Program-made: the position numbers and the translations under genes
Notes under the pieces: model-generated
Database searches by the model: none
The model's input: the letters and a program-made list of their open reading frames with translations, nothing else
Told to the model about the DNA's origin: nothing
Shown: positions 12,701 to 24,690 of the stretch, one piece after another
Position numbering within the stretch: position 1 is the first letter of the stretch
Layout of the letters: every line of letters begins with the position of its first letter
Source of the DNA: Drosophila persimilis
Lineage: Eukaryota; Arthropoda; Insecta; Diptera; Drosophilidae
Direction of reading: 5' to 3'
Assembly (NCBI RefSeq): GCF_003286085.1
Contig: NW_020825343.1
Location: 186,001-250,000, forward strand
DNA: 64,000 nt

Positions 12701-15700
12701 GCATTGCCTCTGCTATACCAGAACTCGATTTTACTATCTCCCACTAAAACAGCCAAAGAAGACCATAAGAGCATTTCCCAAAAGGTCATTGCCAAGTCGT
12801 TGCGACTCTGAGCATTCATTTCTGTTTACTCTTCGCTGGTTCTTCTGCTCTTCTCTCTCTGCCTTCGCATATCAATATGGCAAGCAGTGTGTGGTGTGCT
12901 GTGGTGTGCCATCTCCTTTTCTCGCACTCCTTGACCCCTTTCGCAAGTTAACTGCACCATTCTCTACCCCTCGCTCGCACACTCGAATGGCATTGCTTGA
13001 GCCCCTTGATAGTTGGCTCCTTCGGCTACTTCTTCTTCTTAGACGACTACTGCCTCTGGTGTTTTTTTCCTGGTCTTTCTTTGTCTTCCTCTTTGACCGG
13101 CGGCGGCGGGGGCCTGTGTCAACGAGGCAGCAGCAGAATCAGAAGCATGCTGGGGTGTCTCTTGTTAGAGAGAAGCACTATACTGTCTCTCCCCCCTCTG
13201 CCGCCGTTTCTCTTGCCGATTACTTCTTCAGGCAGTGTGCATTTTTAATGCAATTCCAACAAAAGAGATATGTACAAATATCTCGCGAGATATTGCGAGA
13301 GAGAATAACCATTTTTTTCTTTCCAAGTTCTAATATTACAATTTTTTCAATTTGAATTTCCCTTTGCGCTGAAATTGAGATACTGCCAAATATTGTTAAT
13401 TTTTCAAACCTCCTCATTACGGCATGCATTCGAGATTTTCATTTCCTCATATTCAATATTTATGAAACGCTTGGACCTCTGCCTCAAGTCCATTCCTCTT
13501 TAGGGAACCTTCTGCTCCATCCGCTCTCCTCCATTCCATTCCATTCTCTTCTCTTCTCTTCTCTCGACCTCCTCTTTCCACGGTCCGTTTATGCCATTTC
13601 AAAGCCAAATGAAATTCAACGCACGTTGCTCAATGGCGTCGTCGCATATCGCGGAGTAGTAGAATGCTACCGTATAAATGTTCCTGTCGTTCCCCCTTCC
13701 TTTTATTATTGGACTGCCCAGCGGGTCGCCGATGTTGGGACGAGCAGGAGACTGTCACTGTCACTGGGAATGGGACTGGGACTGCGGATCGGGAGTTGGA
13801 CCAAAGTGCGTTTTACGTATTATTATGCAAAAGTAGCTGTGCCCCAGGGTCCCCCTGCTGTGGATGTTCCAACAGAAAATCAATACAAATGTACAGTAGA
13901 ATGGTTCGATGAGAAATTATCTCCTGGGAAAGGAAGAGTAATCTCCTATCTACCATAAATGGCATGTCCCCCCACTCAATAGAGCTTTCATCCTAATGTG
14001 TGTGTGTGTGTGTATCTCTCTACGTGTCCTTTCACTGTATCGCCTGCCGCTTGCACTTGTTGCATGCCCCGGGGTCTGAGGGAATAGCCGAGCTATTCCA
14101 TCTGCAATTACGGGACAGCCAGTAGTAGCAACAGGAAGCTGCACATTAAACTTGACCCCATTTGCAAGCTTCGCCCCAAAACACACTCACACACACATCA
14201 AACAAAAATTCCAAGAATACAGTTACAAAGCTCGCCCACGCACAAGAACACACACACACACACACATACAAACACTCATACAGGCCCTTCAATTATCCGG
14301 GATTTGATTTCGTGTGCATTGAGCGAACTCTGTGGGCTCTGGACACACTGTATATTCCATTTGAAATACTCTCTCTACGCGGCGTTGCCGAATTTCATTT
14401 ACGGCAAAATATAATTAATTAATAATGCGGCTTCCAGAGTAGCGCAGCGCAAAAAGGGATCTAGAATCGGGACTGGGGCTGAGGTTGGGCCTGGGACTGG
14501 GTCTTGGTTCCTGGGTCCTGGGTCCTGGGTTAATGCTGCCAAAGCTGCGGCTTCCTGCTATTTATAGCTCACAGCTCCCCAAGGACGGCAGACTTTTGCG
14601 CCGGGGAAGAGCGCCAGAGCGGAGAGAGGGTCATGGAGTACAGGGGGGGCGTCTTTTGGGGCGTGCCTAGAACAAAATTAGGTTTTTGCTTATTTACATT
14701 TTGATTGATTGGCATACGCAATTTGACATTTTGGCCAGAATCCAAGAGTGGATGCCAAAGGTAAGCCTTACCCCAGCACAAGCGCCAGCGCCAGCCTCCG
14801 ACGCTGCCTCCTCACGCACACAGCCCTAACCCCCTCCCGCCCTGCGCAGAACCATCAGGGACGGGTGTCCCCTCATTTCGGGGACACGATGTTTGGGGGC
14901 TTACACGTTTATTTTGAGTTCAATTGAGTTGACAAAACGGTAGGTGTGGGGGGGTCGGTGGCTGGGTGCGAGGATAACTAGGTACACATGTACCGGTACT
15001 CTCGTGCCTGTGCCTCTGGGGAGTAATTGAAGATATCCTGCAAATTTGGCCTAGCTCCTGTGGAAAATTTAATTGCTGAAAAGCTCATCAAATATCAACA
15101 AAAGCTTGGGAAAACAATTTCCAAGAAGAAGGGAATGTTTTTCGAGGGGTCTGTAGGGTATAATTTGGGTGTCGAGTACACTTTTCCTGGGCTTTAAATT
15201 TGAGTCCCAAATAAGGGAAATGGAACACTTCTAAACACAGGGTGCACAACACACTGTTCTCGTTCTTTGGGCACCACCCTGTTATTCATTCAGCAAATCA
15301 TCCGTCCCCCGCACTTGGCCCCCAAGAGCTGCCCACATGATGTCTCATCGGCGGCCATTAGCATGTACAACGATGTAGAACGGCATTCGGCGGCCTGGCC
15401 TCCTAACTATGTAAATATATGTATGTAGCTTATTTAACTATCCATTCAGGCCGCAGAGCACTATACTATTGAGTGAGTGCCCGCCCAACTGATTAACTGA
15501 AGAACTGATGCGCTGACTAACCTGCCTCGCCTCGCCTCGCCTCTCCTCTCCTCTCCTCTCCGGCTGTCTATCCCATTCTCCTGTTGCGCCTGGCCTGCAA
15601 TGCGGAAGTGCCAACAACAATGACTACAAAATATGTAGCTAAAAGAAACACACAAAACAAAACTCGTATATCGAAGCTGTAAATACCCTTTGCAGAGTTT

Positions 15701-18700
15701 TTGGTTCCCGATTGAGATACGATTCCTGGCTTGGATCGTTGGTTTAGTAGAAGTTTTCAAGGCTGTACCAACTGAGCCATGGAATGATCACACTCTCTGA
15801 AAGGGTATTTAAAAGAGTCAATTATGTCGTACGTCCGTTTGGTGGCTATTTAACTTCTCCCTCTCTCTCTCTCTCTTTGGCTCTTCTTCTCCCACGCTCT
15901 CTCGCTCTCTATCTGCTAGTGGCCCCGACCTCCCCTCTCGCCTTGAATTGCAGCAAATTGAGTCGAAAAAAAGAAGGCAAATTGAATGAAAGAATGAATG
16001 AATGAAATGGAATGAAAGTGGACTTTAACTACTTGTGGGGTTCGGTCCGTCGGTCTCTCATTCTCTCATTCTCATTCCCTCATTTGTCATGCAAATTTAA
16101 TGTTTTTGTTGCTGGAGCTGCTGTTGTTGCTGCACTACGTTGTCGAATAAATAGTTGCGTGCAATCTCTCTCTCGCTCTCTGCGCCGCCAACAGTGCTTT
16201 TATTCGCCATCTCTTTTGGTTATTTCTTTCTTCATTATGGCTCCTGGGTTTTCCATTCATAAAAATCCATTTTTTGGCTTGGAAGGCGGTGTGGCCTGGC
16301 GGCTTATGTAAAAGGAAAAACTCTTTCACTTTTCCACCACCACCCATACAAGCGCACACATGCTCCGTAGCTGCGGTGTATGTGTGTGGTCGCTAGAGAG
16401 GGGTGAAGGCGGGACATCAGGTGCAGCGGAAAAAGCTACATGCGCCTGTGGTTTATGTCACCGCTAAAACCGTTGTCTGCCCGTGCCTTCAGTTTTTTCG
16501 GATACTCTTCCAGAGGATATTACGGGAGATGATGAGAAGTCTTTAAAGTAGATAAATAGTGTATCCAAAGCTTCGATCTCGAAGCTCTTGTTTTTGCTTT
16601 CCACTCCGCTCCACTCGAATATTTTTGCTTGTGGGCGAGGCACACATTTATTAAGAATTTTATGTTATTTCTGTTGTTGCTGCAAATGCTCTCTGTCCCT
16701 CCCTCTGTCTCTGTGTCGAATACATTTTAAGCTGCGTTCATTTTTGGTTTTATTTTATAGCCGTGGGCGGGGAATTTCCAGAGGGGCAGGTTGTGCCGCC
16801 ACTGTGGGGGCAGCAGCAGCAGCAGCAGCAGCAGCCTCCACCTTCTCTCAGTAGCAGCAGTGGCAAAAGCTGGGACTCTGAGCCGGAGGCTGGGGCATTA
16901 CGTCAGGTGCCCAAAAAGGTACAGTGGGTCGCATAGCCAGAAAATGTGTTTAATATCTTGCATAAAGGGTTTTCCATACTCTACTCCTTTGACTCTCAAG
17001 TTTCTCAAAAACCTATACCTATACCATGTCTATCAATCAATTTCACAGTCGAAACTTTTTGATTGATCATCTTTGAACTTTCATCATTTCCATAGCTCTC
17101 AAGGCCCCCTCCTCCTCCTCCTCCTCCTCGTCTAGTGTATTCCCGTTTGTTTCATAAACTTTGGATGTGTAATATTTGCACAAATGTCAGTTCTTATATG
17201 CATACGCGTGACCCATACCGACCCCCTCGCCCCGGGCCAGGGGCACTGGCACGGACTCGGGCATGGACCCCCAAGGGCATTTCAAGTGCAGCTCGAAGTA
17301 AACTTGGATGTCTGACATTTAGCCAGAGAGTCTCCGCCCCCACCTACAACTCCGCCCCGCCCCGCCCCGCCCCCTTTCTATTCACATCAATCAATCATGG
17401 TGTAATCAATCAACTTCCGTTCGCGGGAGTAGTTAAAATGTCAACTTTGTGTGGGTTTTATACCGAAACGAACGACCCAAAAGTTGATTAAGAAATTAGT
17501 TGATGGAAAATTGCATTGACATTGCAGAGGAAAAGGAAAAGTACAAGTAAAAGAAAAGTTCTACAGGCGAAAGTTGCGACGGGCATTAATATTCCCCCCT
17601 CCCCCACCAAGTGCTTTTGATTGCACTTTTGTTTATGCCTTGGGACGGGGAAAATGGGGGAAAAATGTGTGCTCCAAAAATAAGCAAAAGAAGAGGCATA
17701 AAAAGTAGTTGTTTTTTTTTTTTTTTTTTTCGTGTGGGATGGGGGGGTGAAGATGAGAAATGTAAACAAAATTGGGGCCATGTTGTTGTCGGTGGGTGGG
17801 GGGTAGGCGGTTTTGGTATATGCATATGGCTAATGGATATGGGGCCACAGAATATTTCTCTGTGTATTGTACGTATTTTTATGACTCTTTTTCTCCCCCC
17901 CTTTCGAGTTCCATCTTTGAGACCCGGGAATTGTGTCTGTACGGACGGACAACGCCGGCGACGACGACGACTACTGACTCATTGACAAATATCATTGAAC
18001 TGCAGGCGGACGTTGTCGTCGTCGCTGTCGTTCCCGGTATGGTCTGGTTTTTCATTCATGAGCCAGCGGCAGCAGAGGCCCCATTCCGGACACCCCATTT
18101 GCTCCCTTCCACACATACGTGTATTTGTATATGTATTTATAGTATCTGTATCTGTCATTGTGTAATGCACGGCCGGAATGCATTTGCCAGAGACCCACAA
18201 GAGTCTACACATTTTCTCCCCTGCCCTGCCCTGCCACACCATGCGTATGCGTAATATTGATTTCCTCAACTTTCCTCCCTCCCTCCCCATCCTGTCTCAT
18301 TTTTGTATACTTTTCGAAATCCCTATGACAAACAACATTTCAAAACTTCAACAAAAAAGAAAAACTGAGCTGAAAAGTCCACATACACACACACATACAC
18401 ACACACACAAAAGGGGAAAATATTGTGTGGGGCGGAAGGGAATTTTTGAGTGCTGGATGGCGTGAGTGATTAAAAAGGAATTATTCGACTTGGGGCAGAG
18501 ATTCGAAAAATGTGATAAAATGTAAAATGAATGTGGCCGGGAAAATAATCCAAAAAGAACAGAGATTACGAAAATCATATGAAATATTTGGGAGTTTTTA
18601 TACATATATATTTATATGGAAAATGAATGGACAAGCCATTGAAAATTCCTGAAAAGAATATGTAATACAAAGAATTTCCGTTCCTTTTTGGAGAAAAACA

Positions 18701-21700
18701 GAAGATTATACTCGTAGATGGGAAACCAGTTAAAAACTATGACAAATTATGTACTGGTGTCCTGGCACTGCAGAATAAGCTTGAGGAAAAATACCAGAAA
18801 ATACTAGAAAAGTAACAGAACAGAAATACATATATGAAGAAAACACGGTAGACAAATGCCAGGAAAAAGTTTTCTGAAAGAAATGAATGCTTGTGTTCAT
18901 TCAAGGATAATAAGGATATGATATTATAGCCTGTCTAAAGCAGGCTTCGGGCTTCAGGCTTCAGACTTCGTCAGTTTCCACATCGAAGAACAGAACATCC
19001 GTCCGCTCTCTCCCTGGAGAACTTTGGAATCTGTTTAAACAAATCTATAAATATAGAAATGTTAATGTGGAAATGTGAAAATGTGGAAATGTGTTCAATG
19101 GTTGATTGCTTTGTGTCATGTGTTTAGCTTCATGCATGTGTGCCGTTGCTGTTGGGGCTTCCGGTTTCTGTTTCGGTTTCTGTTTCTGTTTCTGTTGTGT
19201 TTTTTCCATGGAATCCATCAATGGGGGCCCACACGGACGTATGTACGTGTCGGTGGGTGTGTCGGGGGGCTGCGACGGGTGGGTTCTGTTTTTCGAGGTT
19301 TTGGATTCCCTGCATCTGGCGTGCGCGTGGGCGTGTCGTGTATTCCCCTTAAGGAATCTGCGTCATCTAAGCCACAAAAAACAAAACAAAAACAAAAAAC
19401 AAACGCCCTCAGAATGGGGTAAACCATATAAGGGTTCTCTTTATACCCCCACCACCTCTCTTAACGCATCTTTGAACCACTTGGCTAACTGTTTTTATGC
19501 GGCAAAATAGAGAGAAGGTTGGGAGCAACAAAAACAAAAAAGAAAGAAGCAACGCGCACGCCTACGTCATATCCGTTGGTTTTGGTCAGCTAAAGGGGGG
19601 GGCATATGTATGTATGTATAATAGGGGTATGGGGGGAGGGGGCCTGAAGTGTGGTACCTGTGAATGAATAGAGCTTTCTGTGTGGGTGTGGGTGTGTGTG
19701 TGTATCTGTATCTGTATCTGCGTGTATACCCAGCGAGAAGTGAGCCAAAAGTTATTTAACTCACGTTTTGCCTTTGCTCTTTTTGCTGTTGTTGTTTTTG
19801 ATAAACGAAGCGAAAAGAGCGTGGGGGGGCGGGAAGGTTGGGGGGGAGTTGCAGATAAGAGTCCCCGTGAAGTGAAAAGTAAAAACAACAAAAAGAGTAT
19901 CTATACTATATAATTAAAAACAAACAAATAAATGAGTGCCCGTAGCGGCAGCAGCAGCAGAAGCAGAAAAACAATGAATGAGCCGTGGCTCAAATCGTTC
20001 AACGATGAAACTGCGGTGGAAAAAACGTATCGTTACTCTACAGCGTTTTGTTTTCTTTTTCATTGTGTGTATAACCTTTGGATACCCTTTCCGGGGAAGA
20101 CAGAAGGCGAAACCAAGGAATTGCTGATCAATTTATATACATACAGATGTACAGGACATCTGTATGGTACATTTCCTCGAGGAATAGGCAATTCTGGCAA
20201 TTTTATAACATTTTCCGGTATTTTGTATAGTATTTTACAGTATTTTCTAATATTTTTGGGTAAAATGTGAAATTTCAATTGGGAAATTGTATTTTTCTGG
20301 TTTGTTCTGGCCATTCTACAGTTCTTTTATGTTATAATTGTTTTATTTTCTGGTATATATCCAGTATTTAAGTGGAATTTTCACCTAGAAATATTAGTTG
20401 GGAAATGGTATTTTTCAGGTATTTTTCTAGTATTTACCTGGCAAGTTTTGCCCTAGAAAAAATTGTGTCCATGTTGGATCACCATAGAAAGACCATCCTG
20501 AAAGAGAAAAACAGTTTTATAGGAAAAAAATACATAAAATATAAAAAAATCCATCAAGAATCGAAGAACTTTTCAAATATATTTTCTCCGTTGTCTTTGA
20601 AGTGTATCCCCGGCTTCGACCATTTCGAAAGAGCTCTCACTGGTTTATTTTTTTTTCTATAAATATTGTATGTAGGTAATAATTATCAACAATAGCTAAA
20701 ACAAATTGGTGACATTGTGGGCGAGGCTGGGAGAGATGAGCTGAGACTTTTGTGGGTGGCTGAGTATCTACAATACTGTTTGTGTGTGCTCCGCTCAGGT
20801 GTGTGTGTGTGTGTGTTGGGTGGAGATGCCGAAATCCGGTTTTCAGAAACAAATATGAAATATGTACAAATCTGTATTCCAAAAGCCCCTTTTCGGTTTA
20901 CGCTTTGTTGAGCTTTTTTCAAGTTTACAAGTTTTGTGTTGTTTTTGTTGTTTTCAAACGTTTTGAAGGTCGTTTTGCACTGTGTGTTTCTGTGGTTTTG
21001 TTTCGCTCTTTTTGCCCATTTGTGTGTGTGATGTGAACTCATCAATGAAACAATCCCAAACACACAAAAGCCACTCACAAGTGTCACACAAAAAAAAAAC
21101 ACACACACACACTGATATATAGTATCTCTGTTTATATATAAGCCATATGAGGGCATAAACGTGGAGTCGTGGAGGAGGAGGAGTGGCGGGAGAAGATGGG
21201 GGAAACAATTGCCATATGGGTATCTATATGATATGATATGATATGATAGGATGATTGTTTGGGTTTTACAGTGGGGAAAGTTTCCTATAGAGCGGTAGAG
21301 CGGCAGAGGTAGTGATCTAATGGGCGGGGGTTACGGTTACGGTTGCGGGATAGGGATAGAGATGGATCCCACCTATGTCTGTGGAAGAAGAAACTTTTGG
21401 TAGAGAATTTGGATACTTTTTGTGCGGGATCTTTCATGGATCTCAGTACTAAAAGCATTACCATAGAAACCTAAATGTGCCCTAGAAACCCATCGATTTA
21501 AAGGAAATCTGTTTAATATTCCACTTTATTTTATTGATTTTTCCGTCAAAGATTCCAGACAAGAGGAAAACGGTCAATCAAGGATATTAATTAACTTTTC
21601 TAATAGCGATATCAGAAGGTTTCATTGCCAAGGTCGACTTCCTCCCCCCCACACACACACACACACGCACACCCACATACCACAGACAGGCACACACAGA

Positions 21701-22953
21701 CATCCATCCACAATATGATGGAACCTTTCAGCCATTCAGGGGAACTGCAGCACAGAGGAGTTGTTTGAGCAGGAAATTGCTTTCAAATGCAGTTTGTGCC
21801 TGTCAGAGGGCCGAGTGGATTGATATTCCCATGGCCATGGCAGCAGTCCACCCTCGCCGCCCGGCCCACGCCCCCGCCCCCGCCCCCGCCACCGCTTATC
21901 CTCCTATCACGTTCCTTTAATGCCTCGTATGCCGTGCCGTATCTTGAGCTATTTTTAAAAGTCTCGCAGTTGCAGTTGCAAGTTTCCAGTGCGTATACCA
22001 CCCGTTGCACGGCCTGCGCCAAGATAACTGATGAAAAACTGTTGGTATTTCCATTTCCATTTCCCTTGTGTCTTGTGCCTTGTGCCTGGTGCACGACTTC
22101 CTCATCAATTTGCGATTTCGCATTTAATATGCAGCAAGTAGAAAATTGTGGACTTCCGGTTTCTATTATACTGCTGCCTGCTGCGCGGATGACGATTCCC
22201 AGACCAAACACACAAAAGGCGGCAGGCGGCAGGCAGCACTACACTTCCGTTCGATATGGCCATAGTCGTCGCACTTCCGTTTCCAATTGCAGAAAGAGAT
22301 AGAGAGAGGGGGAAAAAGAGACACGAATGCTCTCCTCCTCCCCTTTCTTGTGGCTGGTTTTCTTTTTATGAATGGACGATTCGCTTGCAAGAATTTCACG
22401 CATACTTGAGCGAGGGGCGGACCAGTGGGGGTGGGGAGTGGGGAGTGGGGGTTAATAGCTGCAACATGTGGTGGAGAAGGTGTTGTCTTACCAAAGATCC
22501 AAAACCGCGCCACACTTGGCCAAGCATAACGAACGTCGGGCATTCCAGAGGATGGCCTCTCATATGACAAAACAACATAACGACAAACCCAAAAGAGGAA
22601 TGCCCTGCCCCCAGGGGGAGCGAGGCACATTCTAAAGTTTCTCAACCATTTCTCAATCGCTCTTTCTCTTTCTGTTTCAGATGGCTTTTCCAGTTTTCGC
22701 TTAGCATTTCCGGAATGGTGCGAGGATGACAGCCAGGCGCAGAACAAAGAGATGGAATCTAGTCGCAATGTCCAGACCGATCAGTTAATGGGCCTCAGGT
22801 AGGTCCCGAACTCATCTAGAATTCGCAGAAGTCGCGGACTAACCACCCATTCAATCCATTCAATTCCGTTTAGATCCCTGCGCATTTCCACACCGCATTC
22901 CGATTCCGCCTGCAGCAGTTCGGCCGAGTCCTCGGACTGTGAGAGCACCACCC

Positions 22954-22985
<32 letters not shown>

Positions 22986-23884
22986 AGCTATAATGAGGCG
23001 CCCGTGGAGATAATACCAGGCCTTCTGTTCCTGGGCAATGTCACCCACAGCGGCGACTCGAAGGCATTGCAAAAGTACAACATTAAGGTGAGTGAGTCCC
23101 ACAGGATGGTCAGGCAGCCAGCCCTCTTCAAACGATCCTCTCTCTTTCAGTATGTGTTGAACGTGACACCGGATTTGCCAAACGAGTTTGAAAAATCGGG
23201 CATCATCAAGTATCTGCAAATACCGATTACCGATCACTATTCACAGGACTTGGCCATGCATTTCCCAGATGCCATACAGTTTATAGGTAAGCCGATCCAT
23301 CCCAACCGATCTAGAGCTATCTGGAGCTAATCTTCTGTTCCATCTCCATAGAGGAAGCGCGCTCTGCGAACTCGGCGGTGCTGGTCCACTGCCTGGCTGG
23401 CGTTTCGCGCTCGGTGACCGTGACGCTCGCCTATTTGATGCACACGCGCGGCCTCAGCCTCAACGACGCCTTCATGATGGTGCGCGACAGGAAGCCGGAT
23501 GTCTCGCCCAATTTCCATTTCATGCAGCAGCTGCAGTCCTTTGAAAGTCAGCTGCGACTCAGTCCTGGCGATGGCCAGCCCATGGACGAGGGCAACTGTG
23601 GCGGCATGATGGGTGGCATGGGGGGACCCCCGGTCGGCTTGGGCCTGGCTCCCGTTGGCAGCTCTGTCTCGAATTCGGTATTGATGGCCAATCCCAGTGT
23701 GGTTGCCTCCCGTTGCGGCGGTCGCGGCTCCAAGTTCTCGTGCAACTGCATTGCTGCCGACTGCAAGTGCATGCAGACCGGCGGCTTTATGGCTGCCCAT
23801 TTGGCCAAGGCCACTGGTGTATCGCCGGACTCGGGCATTGAGTTTGATCGCTGGACACCATCCTCGGACACGGGTCTCAAATGA
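6330..23884 (+). CDS. Mkp3: Mkp3, ERK-directed dual-specificity phosphatase (five coding exons)
   Basis: Mkp3 removes phosphate from the Thr and Tyr of activated ERK/Rolled in the cytoplasm and acts as a feedback brake on Ras/MAPK signalling. Coding exons are 6330-6723, 22681-22798, 22874-23087, 23151-23286 and 23352-23884. All four introns are GT-AG and phases agree, giving 464 residues. Residues 10-130 form the rhodanese-like MAPK-binding domain, with the basic docking pair at Arg56-Arg57. An 11-histidine run spans 198-208. The phosphatase domain covers about 215-350, with general-acid Asp270 in ITDHYSQD and the HCxxGxxR loop at 300-307 (nucleophile Cys301). The Asp position is assigned by analogy with human MKP3. 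The C-terminal tail has a Gly/Met-rich insert near 362-385 that I do not recall in D. melanogaster, whose protein I remember as about 411 residues. All catalytic and docking residues are intact. Confidence 0.96.
6927..6950. repeat. 24-bp perfect palindrome of GATCC units
   Basis: The sequence reads the same on both strands over 24 bases, built from three GATCC-type units facing three GGATC units. It lies 200 bp inside Mkp3 intron 1. Confidence 0.9.
13277..13294. repeat. 18-bp perfect palindrome with TCTCGCGAGA core
   Basis: The core at 13281-13290 is flanked by AATA/TATT arms, giving an 18-bp perfect palindrome in otherwise ordinary intron sequence. Confidence 0.85.
15680..15811. mobile_element. 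Degenerate MITE-like inverted-repeat element in Mkp3 intron 1
   Basis: Imperfect terminal inverted repeats flank a 130-bp unit: the left end reads aaataccctttgcagagt and the right end, reverse-complemented, reads aaataccctttcagagagt. The words ataccctttgcagag and gtcgtacgtccgttt (just beyond the right end) resemble those of dispersed non-autonomous repeats common in Drosophila genomes. No coding capacity is present. Family assignment needs a repeat-library search. Confidence 0.4.
22681..23884 (+). CDS. Mkp3: Mkp3 coding exons 2-5 (linker, phosphatase domain, tail)
   Basis: Four closely spaced exons are separated by introns of 75, 63 and 65 nt (22799-22873, 23088-23150, 23287-23351). Exon 2 completes the docking domain and begins the Ser-rich linker. 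Exon 3 holds the His run and the first phosphatase strand. Exon 4 holds the general-acid loop. Exon 5 holds the catalytic loop, the C-terminal tail and a TGA stop at 23882-23884. The tail has a small Cys cluster ([12 protein letters not shown]) and ends in DTGLK, which agrees with the D. melanogaster terminus as I remember it. Confidence 0.95.
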
Positions 23885-24205
23885 GACCAGCTGCTGGGTG
23901 GGAAGAGTTTTGTGCTGCCGCCAAGTCAGGAGATCCTATTAGGAGGAGCAGGAGCAGGAGCAGGAGCCGTTGCAGCCACATCGCCACCGCCATGCTGCAT
24001 CTACCTGTCGGCCAGCGACAACATGTCGCCGGCCAGCACCACCAGCTCATCCACATCGACCACAACCACCGCGGAGGCGGTGTCTGTGGTGGAGGTGGTG
24101 CAGCGGGACGATCAGATGCAGCTGGAAATGATGGCCGACGAGGAGCAGCTACAGGAGGAACAAGATGCTGCACAAGATGCTGCTCCTAATGGGAATGCGT
24201 TCTAG
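23885..24205 (+). CDS. 106-codon in-frame open extension after the Mkp3 stop
   Basis: The frame that ends in TGA at 23882-23884 stays open for 106 more codons to TAG at 24203-24205. Codon use is Drosophila-like (CTG, GCC, ACC, AGC, GTG, CAG), with GC-rich third positions. The predicted peptide has a Gly-Ala repeat, a CCIYL segment, a Thr/Ser run, then an acidic Gln-rich stretch ending PNGNAF. Base composition changes abruptly to AT-rich UTR just after the TAG. It has no good start of its own: the first in-frame ATG lies well inside it. The simplest readings are translation by stop-codon readthrough or a splice form that skips the TGA. The stop context is TGA-G, not the most leaky TGA-C. An untranslated relic is possible but fits the codon use less well. 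Confidence 0.5.
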   Translation, partial: DQLLGGKSFVLPPSQEILLGGAGAGAGAVAATSPPPCCIYLSASDNMSPASTTSSSTSTTTTAEAVSVVEVVQRDDQMQLEMMADEEQLQEEQDAAQDAAPNGNAF

Positions 24206-24668
24206 GATGCGTTCTTGACGAAAAGAAAATAGACAAAGCGTTTTCCTACACACACACACACACACACCTACAAACACATACATATGAGCAGCCTATATAA
24301 ATGGGGGTAAACTCCTTCAAATGCCACTTGGATACGAAATAAAAACAAAGAATATCTCCCCGTCTTTGACGACATTGAAGCATCCAAGTGAAAGAATACC
24401 CATAAAAAATAACTAGAATTAATATTAATAATATACGTATATATTAATAATAAATTTAATATTTGGTACATTTCTAAGGTCTAAATGCAGAAAAATAATG
24501 TCTTGCAACAAACAAACAAAATCCAATGTTATCCACACAACACACACACAAACACAGACACACAGAAAGAGTAAAAAATATATAAAATATATTTATATAT
24601 GTATACTATACACCCCACCCCCACCCCATTGTACATGTTTGTATTTAACTCCTAAGCCAAGTCAAAAG

Positions 24669-24690
24669 AATAATAATAATAATAATAATA
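24669..24690 (+). repeat. (AAT)n microsatellite in the Mkp3 3' UTR
   Basis: Seven uninterrupted AAT units lie in the A-rich UTR. Confidence 0.85.

Larger units (their letters stand above)
6724..22680. other. Mkp3: Mkp3 intron 1 (16 kb), no nested gene seen
   Basis: The intron is bounded by gtgagt at 6724 and a pyrimidine-rich tract ending in cag at 22680. I see no coding gene on either strand. Long frames are translations of CT-rich, CA-rich and CAG-rich simple sequence. Contents include the palindrome at 6927-6950, GATCG runs, CTGCTG runs near 10200-10215, 11950-11990 and 16810-16835, (GCATT)n at 10268-10290, (CTCC/CGCCT)n at 15529-15560, a MITE-like inverted repeat at 15680-15811, (CTC)n at 17107-17130, poly-T at 17712-17730 and a CCCCCG tract at 21870-21892. 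Enhancers are expected in so large a first intron of a signal-responsive gene, but none can be proven from sequence alone. Confidence 0.85.

Noticed and set aside
12699..13355. 218-codon plus-strand frame in Mkp3 intron 1
   Set aside because: It is CT-rich low-complexity sequence without recognisable domains, splice signals or good codon use.
15740..15785. tRNA-like words (gttggtttagtag, gtaccaactgagcca) within the inverted-repeat element
   Set aside because: No cloverleaf with consistent arms, A box and B box could be drawn.
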